Source of the DNA: Bradyrhizobium manausense
GTDB lineage: Bacteria > Pseudomonadota > Alphaproteobacteria > Rhizobiales > Xanthobacteraceae
NCBI RefSeq assembly: GCF_018129685.1
Contig: NZ_JAFCLG010000001.1
Coordinates: 1,054,001 to 1,118,000 of the forward strand
DNA: 64,000 bases
Direction: 5' to 3'
The position numbers and the translations under genes were made by a program. Position 1 is the first letter of the stretch. Each line of letters opens with the position of its first letter. Positions 15,092 through 25,935 of this stretch are shown here, piece after piece. The notes under the pieces were generated by a model. It did not search any database, had not been told where the DNA came from, and was given only the letters and a program-made list of their open reading frames with translations.

Positions 15092-16405
15092 TCAGACCTG
15101 GTAGTAGCGCTTGGCACGCTCGGCGGCGCGCTTGGCTGCTTCCTGCGGCGTGGCCGAGCCGGAGGCGGCTTCGGCGAACATGTCGACCACAACGAAGTCG
15201 CCCATCACGGCAGCCGAAGCGTAGCCGAGATCACCGGCATAGCCGTTGTCGCGGCAGCGCTTGAGGCAGTCGCGATACGGCGTGATCTTGGGATCGGAGG
15301 TCCAGACCGGGTTGTCGTTGTAAGCCGGGAGCGGCGGCGAGACGTAGCCGTTGGAGGCGACTTCCCACGCGTCGTAGTTCTCCTTGTCCATCATGAACTT
15401 GATGAACTCCTTCACCGCCTTCGGATATTTCGAGTGCTTGTAGCCGTAATAGACGAGGACGTTCTGCTGCTCGGTCGACACACCCACGGGGCCGATCGGC
15501 ATCGGCGCGTGGTTCATGTCCTTGGCGATCTCCTGCTGCTTCGGATCGGGAGAGTTCTTGCCGACCGTCCAGATCGAGATGCCGTTCAGGGTGAGGCTGA
15601 GTTCGCCGTTCAGGAACGCCTTGTTGTTGTTCGAGTCGTTCCACGACAGCACGCCGGGGATGAAGGTCGCATAGAGCTGCTTGACGTATTCGATCGCGGC
15701 GATGGTCTCGGGCGAGTCGATCACGACCTCGTTCTTGTCGTTGACGACCTTGCCGCCGAATGCCCACAGTGCCCACTGGCACCAGCCATTGGCGTCGCCC
15801 GTGGCATGGCCGAGCGCGAAGCCGGCCGGCGTGTTGTTCTTCTTCAGGGCCTGGCACAGCTTGAGGAAGCCGTCGGTGTCCTTGGGGAATTCCTCGAAGC
15901 CTGCGGCCTTCACGTGGCTGATGCGGTAGTTCAGGCAACCACCGGTCGCGCCCTGCGGGATGGCGATCCAGTTGTTGCCCTTCTTGCCATAGCGCTCGGC
16001 CACCGGATACCAGCCGCCATATTGCTTGCCGAGATAGTCGGCGACGTCGGTCACGTCGATCAGCTTCTCGGGAAATTTGAAGGGATCGTCGAGCGTGCCG
16101 ACGATGAGATCGGGACCGGCACCGACATTGGCGGCAACCGCAGCCTTGGGGCGGATGTCTTCCCAGCTCTCGGCCTCGAGCTTGACCTTGATGCCGGTCT
16201 TCTCGGAGAACTTCTTGGTCTGCTCGGCGAATTTGTCGAACTCGGCCTGGATGAACTGCTTCCAGCGCAGCACGCGGATCGAAGCATTCGGCTCCGGCGT
16301 ATTGGTCCACTCCGCAGCCCGGACGGGGACGATACCTGGGCCAGCCAGCAGCGCTGCGCCCCCCAGGCCGGCTTTAAGCACACTTCGCCTGTCGAAATCG
16401 CTCAT
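15092..16405 (-). CDS. Sugar ABC transporter substrate-binding protein (Tat-exported)
   Basis: The 437-residue protein begins MSDFDRRSVLKAGLGGAALLAG, a twin-arginine signal peptide, with likely cleavage after VRA near residue 30. The mature part is a family-1 (MalE-like) extracellular solute-binding protein (IRVLRWKQFIQAEFDKF, ATGGCLNYRISHVKAAGF). It delivers a sugar or sugar acid to the permeases encoded just downstream. Tat export suggests that it folds in the cytoplasm. The ligand is not readable; the enzymes of the locus point to an aldose or aldonate. Confidence 0.92.
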   Translation of the reverse strand: MSDFDRRSVLKAGLGGAALLAGPGIVPVRAAEWTNTPEPNASIRVLRWKQFIQAEFDKFAEQTKKFSEKTGIKVKLEAESWEDIRPKAAVAANVGAGPDLIVGTLDDPFKFPEKLIDVTDVADYLGKQYGGWYPVAERYGKKGNNWIAIPQGATGGCLNYRISHVKAAGFEEFPKDTDGFLKLCQALKKNNTPAGFALGHATGDANGWCQWALWAFGGKVVNDKNEVVIDSPETIAAIEYVKQLYATFIPGVLSWNDSNNNKAFLNGELSLTLNGISIWTVGKNSPDPKQQEIAKDMNHAPMPIGPVGVSTEQQNVLVYYGYKHSKYPKAVKEFIKFMMDKENYDAWEVASNGYVSPPLPAYNDNPVWTSDPKITPYRDCLKRCRDNGYAGDLGYASAAVMGDFVVVDMFAEAASGSATPQEAAKRAAERAKRYYQV

Positions 16406-16452
16406 GGTTTTCTCCCTTATTTTTTAATTTGTATTTGGTCGTTCTGAAGTCG

Positions 16453-17514
<1,062 letters not shown>

Positions 17515-17662
17515 CTAGGCTCCCTCCTCCGACTTAGGCGACGCAACCGTGGCGCCGCCACCGTCTTGTTTTTTGAACTTCGCCGACCCGAAGTCCTTCG
17601 TAACGTGGGACATTGTCGGCAGTTTGTGCGGCTTTGGCAATTTGTCTTTGGTTAGTCGCTGC

Positions 17663-17676
17663 TGGTAGCGCTGTCA
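17663..17676. promoter_or_regulatory. Probable LacI-family operator 1
   Basis: TGGTAGCGCTGTCA fits the LacI-family pattern TGNNANCGNTNNCA, with the central AGCGCT a perfect palindrome. It lies 43 bases before the lacI-type gene and 149 bases before the divergent importer operon. A GTTCC...GGAAC inverted repeat (17678-17699) follows directly and may be part of the promoter. A second copy of the same pattern lies at 18792. Confidence 0.65.
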
Positions 17677-17718
17677 ACGTTCCTTTGTTTGCGGGAACGA
17701 CTGTGTTAAGAGCAACAA

Positions 17719-18816
17719 ATGGGTCGAAAGCGCACCAAGTCCGGCAAGATTCGGTTGGCGGAAGTCGCCGAGCTCGCTGGCGTGAGCCCGATTACGGCGT
17801 CCCGCTTCTTCCGCAACCCCGAAGCGCTGTCGGTCGCCAAGCGAACGCGGGTCGAAAGCGCGGCCCGGGAGCTCGGCTATGTGCCTAATCTTGCGGCACG
17901 CGCGCTGGCGTCGCAGCGCACCGAAGTGATCGGTGTCTTGATTCCGTCACTGACCAACAACGTATTTTCGGATGTGCTACGCGGCATCTACGACGCCTCC
18001 GAAGGCAGCCGTTATTCGATCCAATTGTCCAACACACGCTACTCTATCCTCCAGGAGGAGAAGCTGCTGCGTCTGTTTCTGGCGCAGAAGCCGGCGGGGC
18101 TGATCGTCACAGGCATCGATCAGACCACGGAATCGCGCGCGATGCTGGAGGCGGCCGAGTGCCCGATCATGCAGATCATGGAGATCGGGCCCAATCCGGT
18201 CGACATGATGATCGGCTTTTCCCATTATGATGCGGCGCGCGCGGCGATTGCGCATCTGTTCGACCAGGGCCGCCACAGGGTCGGATTCGTCGGCGCACGC
18301 ATGGACCCGCGGGTGCAGCGCCGGCTCGACGGCTACGGCGCCGCCATGAAGGACGCCGGCCTGTTCGACCAGAGACTGATCGTGACGACGGCGACGCCGA
18401 CCTCGGTCACGCTCGGCGGCGCGCTGTTCGCCGATCTGCTCGCGCGCGAACCCGACATCGACGCGGTGTTCTGCGCCAATGACGATCTTGCACTCGGCGT
18501 CCTGTTCGAATGCCGCCGCCGCGACATCGCGATCCCCGACCAGATCGCGATCGTCGGCTTCAACGATCTCGAATTCATGGCCGCCTCGGTGCCGACACTG
18601 ACGAGCGTACGGACCAACCGTTACGAGATGGGCAGCACCGCTGCCGCGATGCTGATCGAGGCGATCGAGGGCAAGCGTCCGGAGCGGCCCGTGCTCGATC
18701 TCGGCTTCACGGTGATCGAGCGGCAGAGTTCGCAGACGCAGCGTCAGGCGGCGAGCCCCCGCGCGGGCGAATGGATGCCAGCCGCACAAAATGATAGCGT
18801 TACCAACGAGCCGTGA
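17719..18816 (+). CDS. LacI-family transcriptional regulator
   Basis: The 365-residue protein has an N-terminal LacI helix-turn-helix (IRLAEVAELAGVSPITASRFFRNPEALS, about residues 11-38), the hinge region VPNLAARALASQRT and a periplasmic-binding-protein-like sensor domain from about residue 66 (IGVLIPSLTNNVFSDVLRGI). It is closest in style to GntR-type gluconate repressors. It lies between the divergent importer operon and the co-directional dehydratase gene, with a matching operator on each side, so it probably represses both until the sugar acid appears. Confidence 0.92.
   Translation: MGRKRTKSGKIRLAEVAELAGVSPITASRFFRNPEALSVAKRTRVESAARELGYVPNLAARALASQRTEVIGVLIPSLTNNVFSDVLRGIYDASEGSRYSIQLSNTRYSILQEEKLLRLFLAQKPAGLIVTGIDQTTESRAMLEAAECPIMQIMEIGPNPVDMMIGFSHYDAARAAIAHLFDQGRHRVGFVGARMDPRVQRRLDGYGAAMKDAGLFDQRLIVTTATPTSVTLGGALFADLLAREPDIDAVFCANDDLALGVLFECRRRDIAIPDQIAIVGFNDLEFMAASVPTLTSVRTNRYEMGSTAAAMLIEAIEGKRPERPVLDLGFTVIERQSSQTQRQAASPRAGEWMPAAQNDSVTNEP
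18792..18805. promoter_or_regulatory. Probable LacI-family operator 2
   Basis: TGATAGCGTTACCA matches the TGNNANCGNTNNCA pattern of operator 1 and shares TAGCGNTNNCAACG with it. It overlaps the last codons of the regulator gene, about 140 bases before the dehydratase ATG, where it could repress that promoter. A GGGAACGTTC palindrome follows at 18835-18844. Confidence 0.6.
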
Positions 18817-18943
18817 GTAAGATCGCAACAACGAGGGAACGTTCGCCAGCAGGCGGGCCGCCATATCATGCCCGCACTGCCGGGCAGCGCACCACTCGAC
18901 ATCCCAAACGTCGACCGGTGCGGTTGCATTGAAGGAGAAACCA

Positions 18944-20773
18944 ATGACAAAAAAGCCAACCAATGGCCACGCGCCCGCCGGTAACGGCACCCGCCGCCAT
19001 CTTCGCTCGCAGGATTGGTTCAACAACCCGCATAATCCGGGCATGACCGCGCTCTATCTGGAGCGCTATCTGAATTTCGGCCTGACCCGCGCCGAGTTGC
19101 AGTCCGGCAAGCCGATCATCGGCATCGCCCAGACCGGCAACGATCTCTCCCCCTGCAACCGCCATCATATCGAACTGGCCCACCGCGTCCGCGAAGGCAT
19201 CCGCGAGGCCGGCGGCATCGCGATGGAATTCCCGACCCATCCGATCCAGGAAACCGGCAAGCGCCCGACCGCGGCACTCGACCGCAACCTCGCCTATCTT
19301 GGCCTGGTCGAGGTTCTCTACGGCTATCCGCTCGACGGCGTGGTGCTGACCACCGGCTGCGACAAGACCACGCCCGCCCTGATGATGGCGGCGGCGACCG
19401 TGAACCTGCCGGCGATCGTGCTGTCGGGCGGTCCAATGCTCAATGGCTGGCACAATGGCGAGCGCACGGGCTCGGGCACCATCGTCTGGAAGTCGCGCGA
19501 GCGGCTCGCCGCCGGCGAGATCGACTACGAAGAGTTCATGGAGATCGTGGCGTCCTCGGCGCCTTCGGTCGGTCATTGCAACACCATGGGCACGGCCTCG
19601 ACCATGAACGGCCTTGCCGAAGCGCTGGGCTTCTCGCTGCCGGGATGCGCGGCGATCCCCGCCCCCTACCGCGAGCGCGGCCAGATCGCCTACGAGACGG
19701 GAAAGCGCGCCGTCGAGATGGTCTGGGAGGACCTCAAGCCCTCGGACATCCTGACCCGCAAGGCATTCGAGAACTGCATCGTCATCAACTCGGCGATCGG
19801 CGGCTCGACCAACGCGCCGATCCACATCAACGCGCTGGCACGTCACATCGGCGTGGAGCTGTCGATCGAGGACTGGCAGAAATACGGCCACGACGTGCCG
19901 CTGCTCGTCAACATGCAACCGGCCGGCTTCTATCTCGGCGAGGAATTCCACCGCGCCGGCGGCGTGCCGGCCGTGGTGCGCGAATTGATGAAGCACAAGC
20001 GCATCCATGAGGACGCGGTCACTGTCAACGGCCGCGGCATCGGCGAGAACTGCAAGGATGCGCCCGCCCCCGACAACGACGTGATCCGGGCCTATGACAA
20101 GCCGCTGGTGAAGGATGCCGGCTTCCTGGTGCTGAAGGGCAATCTGTTCGATTCCGCGATCATGAAGACCAGCGTGATCTCGAAGGAATTCCGCGATCGC
20201 TACCTGAACAACCCGAAGGACCCCAATGCCTTCGAAGGCCGCGCCATCGTGTTCGAGGGCCCGGAGGATTATCACGAGCGCATCGACGATGCCTCGCTCG
20301 ACATCGACGAGCACTGCGTGCTGTTCATCCGCGGCACCGGCCCGATCGGCTACCCCGGCGGCGCCGAGGTCGTGAACATGCAGCCGCCGGCCGCACTGAT
20401 CAAACGCGGCATCCTGTCCCTGCCCTGCATCGGCGACGGCCGCCAGTCCGGCACCTCGGGCTCGCCGTCGATCCTGAATGCTTCGCCGGAAGCGGCCGCC
20501 AATGGGGGCCTCGCGATCCTCAGGAACGGCGACAAGGTCCGCATCGACCTCAACAAGGGCAGCGCCAACATCCTGATCTCCGACGAGGAGCTGAAGAAGC
20601 GCCACGCCGAGCTCAAGGCCGCCGGCGGCTTCAAGCATCCGCCGAACCAGACGCCCTGGCAGGAGATCTATCGCAACACCGTCGGCCAGCAATCGACCGG
20701 CGCCTGCATGGAGCTCGCCACGCGCTACCAGAACATCGCCTCCGCGTTTGGCGTGCCGCGGGATAATCACTAG
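18944..20773 (+). CDS. IlvD/Edd-family sugar-acid dehydratase
   Basis: The 609-residue protein belongs to the dihydroxy-acid/6-phosphogluconate dehydratase family. Visible motifs are the Fe-S ligands and active-site segments [14 protein letters not shown] and [12 protein letters not shown], the [14 protein letters not shown] block and the C-terminal [17 protein letters not shown]. Members of this size without valine-pathway context dehydrate aldonates (arabinonate, xylonate, gluconate or galactonate) to 2-keto-3-deoxy acids. Such a product would feed KdgK and Eda encoded nearby. The ATG at 18944 has AAGGAG upstream. It is the first gene of a plus-strand operon with two SDR genes. Confidence 0.9.
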   Translation: MTKKPTNGHAPAGNGTRRHLRSQDWFNNPHNPGMTALYLERYLNFGLTRAELQSGKPIIGIAQTGNDLSPCNRHHIELAHRVREGIREAGGIAMEFPTHPIQETGKRPTAALDRNLAYLGLVEVLYGYPLDGVVLTTGCDKTTPALMMAAATVNLPAIVLSGGPMLNGWHNGERTGSGTIVWKSRERLAAGEIDYEEFMEIVASSAPSVGHCNTMGTASTMNGLAEALGFSLPGCAAIPAPYRERGQIAYETGKRAVEMVWEDLKPSDILTRKAFENCIVINSAIGGSTNAPIHINALARHIGVELSIEDWQKYGHDVPLLVNMQPAGFYLGEEFHRAGGVPAVVRELMKHKRIHEDAVTVNGRGIGENCKDAPAPDNDVIRAYDKPLVKDAGFLVLKGNLFDSAIMKTSVISKEFRDRYLNNPKDPNAFEGRAIVFEGPEDYHERIDDASLDIDEHCVLFIRGTGPIGYPGGAEVVNMQPPAALIKRGILSLPCIGDGRQSGTSGSPSILNASPEAAANGGLAILRNGDKVRIDLNKGSANILISDEELKKRHAELKAAGGFKHPPNQTPWQEIYRNTVGQQSTGACMELATRYQNIASAFGVPRDNH

Positions 20774-20783
20774 CAGCCGCACC

Positions 20784-20869
20784 GTCATTGCGAGCGAAGC
20801 GAAGCAATCCAGGGATATGTCCGCGGAGACAGTCTGGATTGCTTCGTCGCAAGAGCTCCTCGCAATGAC
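20784..20869. repeat. Intergenic inverted repeat
   Basis: Arms begin GTCATTGCGAG and GAAGCAATCCAG and end CTGGATTGCTTC and TCGCAATGAC, giving a long imperfect stem. It lies in the 137-base gap between the dehydratase and the first SDR gene, in a probable operon, so it would be an intercistronic RNA hairpin. Confidence 0.85.
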
Positions 20870-20910
20870 GAGAAACCAACAGACCAATTTCAGGTGAGGA
20901 GAAAAACAAA

Positions 20911-21642
20911 ATGGCAGACCGCCTCAAGGGCAAGCGCGCCGTCGTCACGGCAGCAGCGGCCGGCATCGGGCGCGCATGCGCGCTCGCATTCGCGCGCGAG
21001 GGCGCAACCGTCATCGCCACCGACATCAACGAAACAGGCATCGCCGATCTGGCCAGGCAAGGCATCGCCGAAGTCGCCAAGCTCGACGTCCGCAACACCG
21101 CCGACGTCAACGCTTTCGCAAAACGTATCGGCAAGATCGACATCCTGCTCAACGCCGCCGGCTTCGTGCATCACGGCACCATTCTGGAATGCTCGGAGGA
21201 GGATTTCGATTTCTCGTTCGACCTCAACGTCAAGTCGATGCACCGGACCATCAAGGCCTTCCTGCCCGACATGATCGCAGGCGGCGGCGGCAGCATCGTC
21301 AACATCTCGTCCTGTGCGGCGCTGCGGCCGCCGGCGAACCGCTACGTCTACAGCTCCTCGAAGGCGGCGGTGTCGCTGCTGTCGCGCGCCGTCGCGCTCG
21401 ACTTCATCACCAAGGGCATCCGCTGCAATTCGATCTGCCCCGGCACCGTCGAGACCCCCTCGATGCTCGATCGCGCCGCCGCGCAAGGCTCGCAGGGCAA
21501 GGAGATGTTCATCTCCCGCCAGAAGATGGGCCGGCTCGGCACCGCCGACGAAATCGCCAACATGGCGATCTATCTCGGCAGCGACGAGAGCGCCTTTACC
21601 ACCGGCGTCGATCTCGTCGTCGACGGCGGCTACATGCTCTGA
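20911..21642 (+). CDS. SDR oxidoreductase (2-keto-3-deoxy-sugar-acid dehydrogenase-like)
   Basis: A 243-residue classical short-chain dehydrogenase: cofactor motif TAAAAGIGRACA, aspartate at TDIN for NAD preference, NAAG, the NISS serine and catalytic YSSSK (Y147/K151). The overall pattern resembles DHRS6 and the bacterial 2-keto-3-deoxy-L-fuconate dehydrogenase. It could oxidise the 2-keto-3-deoxy acid made by the dehydratase encoded upstream. That substrate is an inference from homology style and gene order. Confidence 0.8.
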   Translation: MADRLKGKRAVVTAAAAGIGRACALAFAREGATVIATDINETGIADLARQGIAEVAKLDVRNTADVNAFAKRIGKIDILLNAAGFVHHGTILECSEEDFDFSFDLNVKSMHRTIKAFLPDMIAGGGGSIVNISSCAALRPPANRYVYSSSKAAVSLLSRAVALDFITKGIRCNSICPGTVETPSMLDRAAAQGSQGKEMFISRQKMGRLGTADEIANMAIYLGSDESAFTTGVDLVVDGGYML

Positions 21643-21663
21643 CGCCCAAAGGGATCACGTCTG

Positions 21664-22410
21664 ATGAACAAGATTGATCTCAACGACCGCGTCGCGATCG
21701 TCACCGGCGGCGCGCAGGGCTTTGGCCGCGCCATCACCGAGCGCTTCGTCGCCTCCGGCGCCAAGGTCGCGATCTGGGACTTTGACTCAGCGTTGGCCGA
21801 GAAGACCGCGAAAGAGATCGGTGACAACGTCCGCGTCTTCGAGGTCGACGTCACCGACACATCAGGCGTCGAGCAGGCACGCGATGCGACGCTTGCCGCA
21901 TTCGGCAGGATCGACATCCTCGTCAACAATGCCGGCATCGCCGGTGTCAACAAGCCCGTCTGGGAAACCGATCTCGAGGAATGGCGAAAGGTCCTCCGCA
22001 TCAACCTCGAGGGTCCCTTCATCGTCTGCAAGGCCGTCGTGCCCGTGATGCTCAAGCAGAAATACGGGCGCATCGTGAACATCGCCTCGATCGCCGGCAA
22101 GGAAGGCAATCCGAACGCCGCGCACTATTCAGCCTCGAAGGCCGGCCTGATCGCGCTGACGAAGTCGCTCGGCAAGGAGCTCGCCGCACATGACATTCTG
22201 GTGAATGCGGTGACGCCGGCAGCGGCGAAGACCGCGATCTTCGACCAGATGACGCAACAGCATATCGATTTCATGCTGTCGAAAATACCCAAGGCGCGTT
22301 TCGTGCTGGTGGAAGAGCTCGCGGCGATGGCGGCGTGGCTCGCATCTCAGGATTGTGCCTTCTCCACAGGCGCGGTCTTTGATATTTCCGGAGGCCGGGC
22401 GACCTACTGA
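21664..22410 (+). CDS. SDR oxidoreductase (sugar dehydrogenase-like)
   Basis: A 248-residue short-chain dehydrogenase with TGGAQGFGRAI, NNAG, IASIAG and the YSASK pair (Y155/K159). The acidic residue after strand 2 (IWDFD) predicts NAD(H). It begins 21 bases after the preceding SDR gene and is cotranscribed with it. In a sugar-acid locus it may perform the first oxidation of an aldose to a lactone. No lactonase gene was recognised nearby. Confidence 0.82.
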   Translation: MNKIDLNDRVAIVTGGAQGFGRAITERFVASGAKVAIWDFDSALAEKTAKEIGDNVRVFEVDVTDTSGVEQARDATLAAFGRIDILVNNAGIAGVNKPVWETDLEEWRKVLRINLEGPFIVCKAVVPVMLKQKYGRIVNIASIAGKEGNPNAAHYSASKAGLIALTKSLGKELAAHDILVNAVTPAAAKTAIFDQMTQQHIDFMLSKIPKARFVLVEELAAMAAWLASQDCAFSTGAVFDISGGRATY

Positions 22411-22441
22411 GACATCGATGGTCCGCCCGAGGAGGCAGACC

Positions 22442-23599
22442 ATGTCGCTCGGACGTCGGGACTTTGTGAAGCTCGCAGCGGGCGCCGGCGCGCTGCCGCT
22501 GTTCTCGTGGAGTGCACGTGCGCAGCTCGCGCCGAACCCGCCGAGCATCCGTCCGCCCTCGCCGACTGAGCGCGCCGCGATGGGCCGGCTGGCGCAAGCC
22601 TTCATGGACAAGTTCGACGTCCCGGGGCTCTCCTTTGCGATCGGCTATGCCGGGACGATCGTGCACCAGGCCGCCTTCGGCGTTGCCGATCGCGAGCAGA
22701 ACGAAGCCGTCACGCCGCAGCATCTGTTCCGCATCGCCAGCGTCAGCAAGATGATCACCTCGGTCACGCTGTTCCGGCTGATCGAGCAGAACCGCGTCAG
22801 GCTCGGCGACCGCGTGTTCGGGCCCGGCGCGCTGCTCGGCACCGATTACGGCGGCCCGCCCTATTCGCCCGGTATCGACCAGATCACGCTGGAGCAGCTC
22901 CTGACCCACACCGGCGGCGGCTGGACCAATGACAACCGCGATCCCATGTTCACGCATCCGCACATGGACCACGCGCAGCTGATCACGTGGACGCTGGCCA
23001 ACCGGCCGCTCGACCATCCGCCGGGCCAGCATTACGCCTACTCGAATTTCGGCTATTGCGTGCTGGGCAGGGTCATCGAGAAGCTCACCGGCCAGCACTA
23101 TGCCGAGCACGTTCGCACGGAAGTGCTCGGCCGTTGCGGCATCACCAACATGTCGATATCAGGCAACACACGCGATCAGCGCCAACAGGGCGAAGTCGCC
23201 TATTACTGCAAGGTCGAGAGTCCCTACGACATGAACGTCCGCCGGATGGATTCCCATGGCGGCTGGATCGCGACGCCGACGGATCTCGTGCAATTCCTGA
23301 TGCATGTCGACGGCTATTCGCGGCCGGCGAACATCCTGCGCCCGCGCACCATCGAAATCATGACGACGGCACCGAGCTACAGCCCGGACTATGCGAAAGG
23401 TTTTAATATCAACAAATCGGGCAATTGGTGGCACAATGGCAGCCTGCCCGGGACCAGCACGATCGCGGTCAGGACCCATGGCGGCTTCTGCTGGGCCGCC
23501 TTCACCAATGTGAGCCGGCCGAATACCAAGATGGATGACGAACTCGATGAACTTAACTGGAACATGGCGCGGCAAGTCAGCGGATGGCGGGTGGTCTGA
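22442..23599 (+). CDS. Serine hydrolase, beta-lactamase/class C family, exported
   Basis: The 385-residue protein starts MSLGRRDFVKLAAGAGALPL, a twin-arginine signal with probable cleavage after ARA. The serine beta-lactamase/esterase fold follows, with SVSK (S100 nucleophile, K103) and YSNFGY. Such proteins include esterases, D-aminopeptidases and penicillin-binding-like enzymes; true beta-lactamase activity is not implied. GAGGAGG precedes the ATG. It starts 31 bases after the SDR operon and may be its last gene. The C-terminal part includes an HNGSLPGTSTIAVR segment in place of the usual third motif. Confidence 0.88.
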   Translation: MSLGRRDFVKLAAGAGALPLFSWSARAQLAPNPPSIRPPSPTERAAMGRLAQAFMDKFDVPGLSFAIGYAGTIVHQAAFGVADREQNEAVTPQHLFRIASVSKMITSVTLFRLIEQNRVRLGDRVFGPGALLGTDYGGPPYSPGIDQITLEQLLTHTGGGWTNDNRDPMFTHPHMDHAQLITWTLANRPLDHPPGQHYAYSNFGYCVLGRVIEKLTGQHYAEHVRTEVLGRCGITNMSISGNTRDQRQQGEVAYYCKVESPYDMNVRRMDSHGGWIATPTDLVQFLMHVDGYSRPANILRPRTIEIMTTAPSYSPDYAKGFNINKSGNWWHNGSLPGTSTIAVRTHGGFCWAAFTNVSRPNTKMDDELDELNWNMARQVSGWRVV

Positions 23600-23602
23600 G
23601 CC

Positions 23603-23995
23603 ATGATCCGCGAAGGTGGATGCCTCTGTGGCGCAGTGCGATTCAAGGCCGAAGGCGAGCCGCTGAACGTGCGCGTCTGTCATTGCCGCATGTGCCAGAA
23701 GGCGATGGGCTCGCCCTATTTCGCCCGCGCCCAGTTCGACCAGAAAATGCTGACCGTCGAGGGTGACACCGGCCGCTACAAGTCGTCCGAAGCGATCGAT
23801 CGCGTGTTCTGCAAGACCTGCGGCACACGACTGTTCTCCTGGCGGCGCAACGGCACGCTGGCGGGCGTTGCGCTCGCGACCTTCGACGACCGCAATGCCT
23901 TCGCGCCCACCGAGCACATCTGGGTCTCCGAAAAGCTCACCTGGGTGAAGCTCGACGACGGCCTGAAGCAGTATCAGGGGACGATACCGGCCTGA
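23603..23995 (+). CDS. GFA/CENP-V domain protein
   Basis: A 130-residue protein with the zinc-binding cysteine set of the GFA (glutathione-dependent formaldehyde-activating) family: GGCLCG (C7, C9), CHCRMC (C26, C28, C31) and CKTCG (C70, C73). The family name comes from one enzyme; most members have no known reaction. It begins three bases after the serine-hydrolase gene and is probably cotranscribed with it. Confidence 0.88.
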   Translation: MIREGGCLCGAVRFKAEGEPLNVRVCHCRMCQKAMGSPYFARAQFDQKMLTVEGDTGRYKSSEAIDRVFCKTCGTRLFSWRRNGTLAGVALATFDDRNAFAPTEHIWVSEKLTWVKLDDGLKQYQGTIPA

Positions 23996-23997
23996 CG

Positions 23998-24909
23998 TCA
24001 GGGCTGATTTGAAACGGTGACAGTTGCGGCCTGAACGCGCCGCCCCGTCGTCGTCGCCAACCAGATCCCGGCGAACACCGCGACGATGCCGGCCGCGAGA
24101 TTCCAGCGCAGCGGCTCGTTCAGCAGCCAGGTGCCGACCAGCGATGCCGTGACCGGATTGACCGTCACCGAGATCGCCACGCGCGTCGGCGTCGTCCGCT
24201 CCAGCGCGAACGCCCAGAGATAGAAGGTCAGCGCGGCACCGAAGGCGCCGAGATAGAGCGCGGCCAGCCATTGCGGCGTGCCGAAACTTGCGACGGGCGC
24301 GAAGCTGCCTCGGAAACCTGCAAGCAGGATGAGGCAGGCAGCCCCCGCGGCCATGCTCATGGTCGTAAATCCGATCGGGCTGGAGCGCCGGATCAGCGGC
24401 TTCGACCAGATGCCGTACAGCGCCATGCACAGCGCAGCCGCCATCATCAGGAGATCACCGCGCCAGGCGCCCGGCGGCGCCGAGCCCAGATCGGCAAGCA
24501 GCGCGACGGCAACGCCAAGCGTTGCCACCATGACACCAATCGACTTGCGCCAGCTCAGGGCTTCGCTGCCGAGCACCGCGCCGATCACGAGCGTCAACAG
24601 CGGCAGCGTCGACAGCGCGAGCGCCCCGCGCGCGGCCGTCGTGAAGATCAGCGATGCGTTGAACAGGATCGGAAACAGCGCGAAGAACAGGATGCCGAGC
24701 CCGACAGCGGCACGCCACTCGCCTCGCCCCGGCCAGCGATCGCCACGCAGCATTGTCAGCGGCAGCAGCAGCAGAAAGCCGATGCCAAACCGGAACGAGC
24801 CGATTGCCAGCGGATCGATGCTGCCGACCAGATAGCGCGTGGCGCCGATCGAGGTGCCGCCGAGCGCGCTCGACAGCACGGCAGCCAAAACTCCGAAAAT
24901 CTCGCCCAC
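23998..24909 (-). CDS. EamA/DMT-superfamily transporter
   Basis: A 303-residue inner-membrane protein with about ten hydrophobic helices in two EamA repeats (GVLAAVLSSALGGTSIGATRY and the second half from about residue 155). These are usually exporters of amino acids or metabolites. It converges with the GFA gene, with two bases between the stops, and is divergent from a LysR gene about 90 bases away. That regulator probably controls it. Confidence 0.88.
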   Translation of the reverse strand: MGEIFGVLAAVLSSALGGTSIGATRYLVGSIDPLAIGSFRFGIGFLLLLPLTMLRGDRWPGRGEWRAAVGLGILFFALFPILFNASLIFTTAARGALALSTLPLLTLVIGAVLGSEALSWRKSIGVMVATLGVAVALLADLGSAPPGAWRGDLLMMAAALCMALYGIWSKPLIRRSSPIGFTTMSMAAGAACLILLAGFRGSFAPVASFGTPQWLAALYLGAFGAALTFYLWAFALERTTPTRVAISVTVNPVTASLVGTWLLNEPLRWNLAAGIVAVFAGIWLATTTGRRVQAATVTVSNQP

Positions 24910-25001
24910 AATTCCTCCCCGGCCGACGCGTTCGCGGACAGCATAAGGGGCGTGCCGAAACGGGGAATGGAATTTCCGTCATGCTGGGATAACGTTCGGT
25001 G

Positions 25002-25868
25002 ATGACCGCGCCCGAACTCGATCCCGACCTGCTCAAGGCTTTTCTCGCCGTCGCCGAGCATGGCTCGTTCACGCGCGCGGCCAATCGGCTCAACCGGACC
25101 CAGTCGGCGGTCAGCGTGCAGGTCAGGCGCCTCGAGGAGCGGCTCGGCACGAAACTGTTTCAGCGCAATCGCTCCGGCGTCGTGCCGACCGCGGAGGGCG
25201 ACGAACTGCGCGCCTATGCACAGCGCATCCTTGCGCTTCATGCGGAAGCGGTCGGCGCGTTACGCGCGCGCAAGCCGGAAGCCGTCATCCGCCTCGGCGT
25301 GATGGACGATTACGGCACCATCGTCGTTCCGCCCCTGCTCGCGAGCTTTGCCAAAATCCATCCGGCGGTGCGGATCGAGATCGAGACCGGGCTGACCGCG
25401 ACCATGCCGGCCCGGCTCGGCGAGGCCTATGACCTCGTTATCGCCATGCATCCGCAAGGACGTGGCGATGGCGAACTGTTGCGGCGCGAGCAGGCGGTGT
25501 GGGCAGCCGATGCCTCTTGCCGCGTCACGGCGGAAGACACCCTGCCCGTCGCGCTCTATCCGCCGGGCTGCCTGTTTCGCCAATGGGCCGCGGAGGCGCT
25601 CGATCGCATCGGCCGGCCGTGGCGGCTGGCCTTCGTCAGCCGAACCTTGGCGGCCGTGGAATCGATCGCAGCGCAGGGCCTTGCGGTCACCGTGGTCAAG
25701 GCCGGCACCCTGCCGCCCCGCCTGCGCCCGCTCGGTCCGCGCGATGGCCTGCCGCCGCTGCCGGCGGCGGACATCCGCCTCCATCGCGCGCGCGATCTGA
25801 CGCGCCCGGCGGCGCTGCTCGCCGACGTTTTGCAGCGTGGCATTTCGGAACCGGCCATCCTATGTTGA
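25002..25868 (+). CDS. LysR-family transcriptional regulator
   Basis: A 288-residue LTTR with the N-terminal winged helix (LLKAFLAVAEHGSFTRAANRLNRTQSAVSVQVRRLEERLG) and an effector-binding domain from about residue 90. GTG at 24999 directly precedes the ATG and either could start translation. Its position, divergent from the EamA transporter, suggests control of that exporter by a co-inducer. Confidence 0.9.
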   Translation: MTAPELDPDLLKAFLAVAEHGSFTRAANRLNRTQSAVSVQVRRLEERLGTKLFQRNRSGVVPTAEGDELRAYAQRILALHAEAVGALRARKPEAVIRLGVMDDYGTIVVPPLLASFAKIHPAVRIEIETGLTATMPARLGEAYDLVIAMHPQGRGDGELLRREQAVWAADASCRVTAEDTLPVALYPPGCLFRQWAAEALDRIGRPWRLAFVSRTLAAVESIAAQGLAVTVVKAGTLPPRLRPLGPRDGLPPLPAADIRLHRARDLTRPAALLADVLQRGISEPAILC

Positions 25869-25935
25869 CCTGAAGCGTTGCTGCACCTCCGGTTGGTCGT
25901 CTGCAAGGCGACAGGCAAACCGGGTTAGATGCGGC

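Noticed and set aside
18866..20887. A 673-codon open frame opposite the dehydratase
   Set aside because: It is antisense to a clear IlvD/Edd gene and is low-complexity (Arg, Ala, Val, His rich), the usual mirror frame in high-GC coding DNA.
22442..23599. Serine hydrolase as the missing sugar lactonase
   Set aside because: Its SxxK/YSN layout is beta-lactamase-like and it is exported by Tat; nothing supports a cytoplasmic lactonase role.
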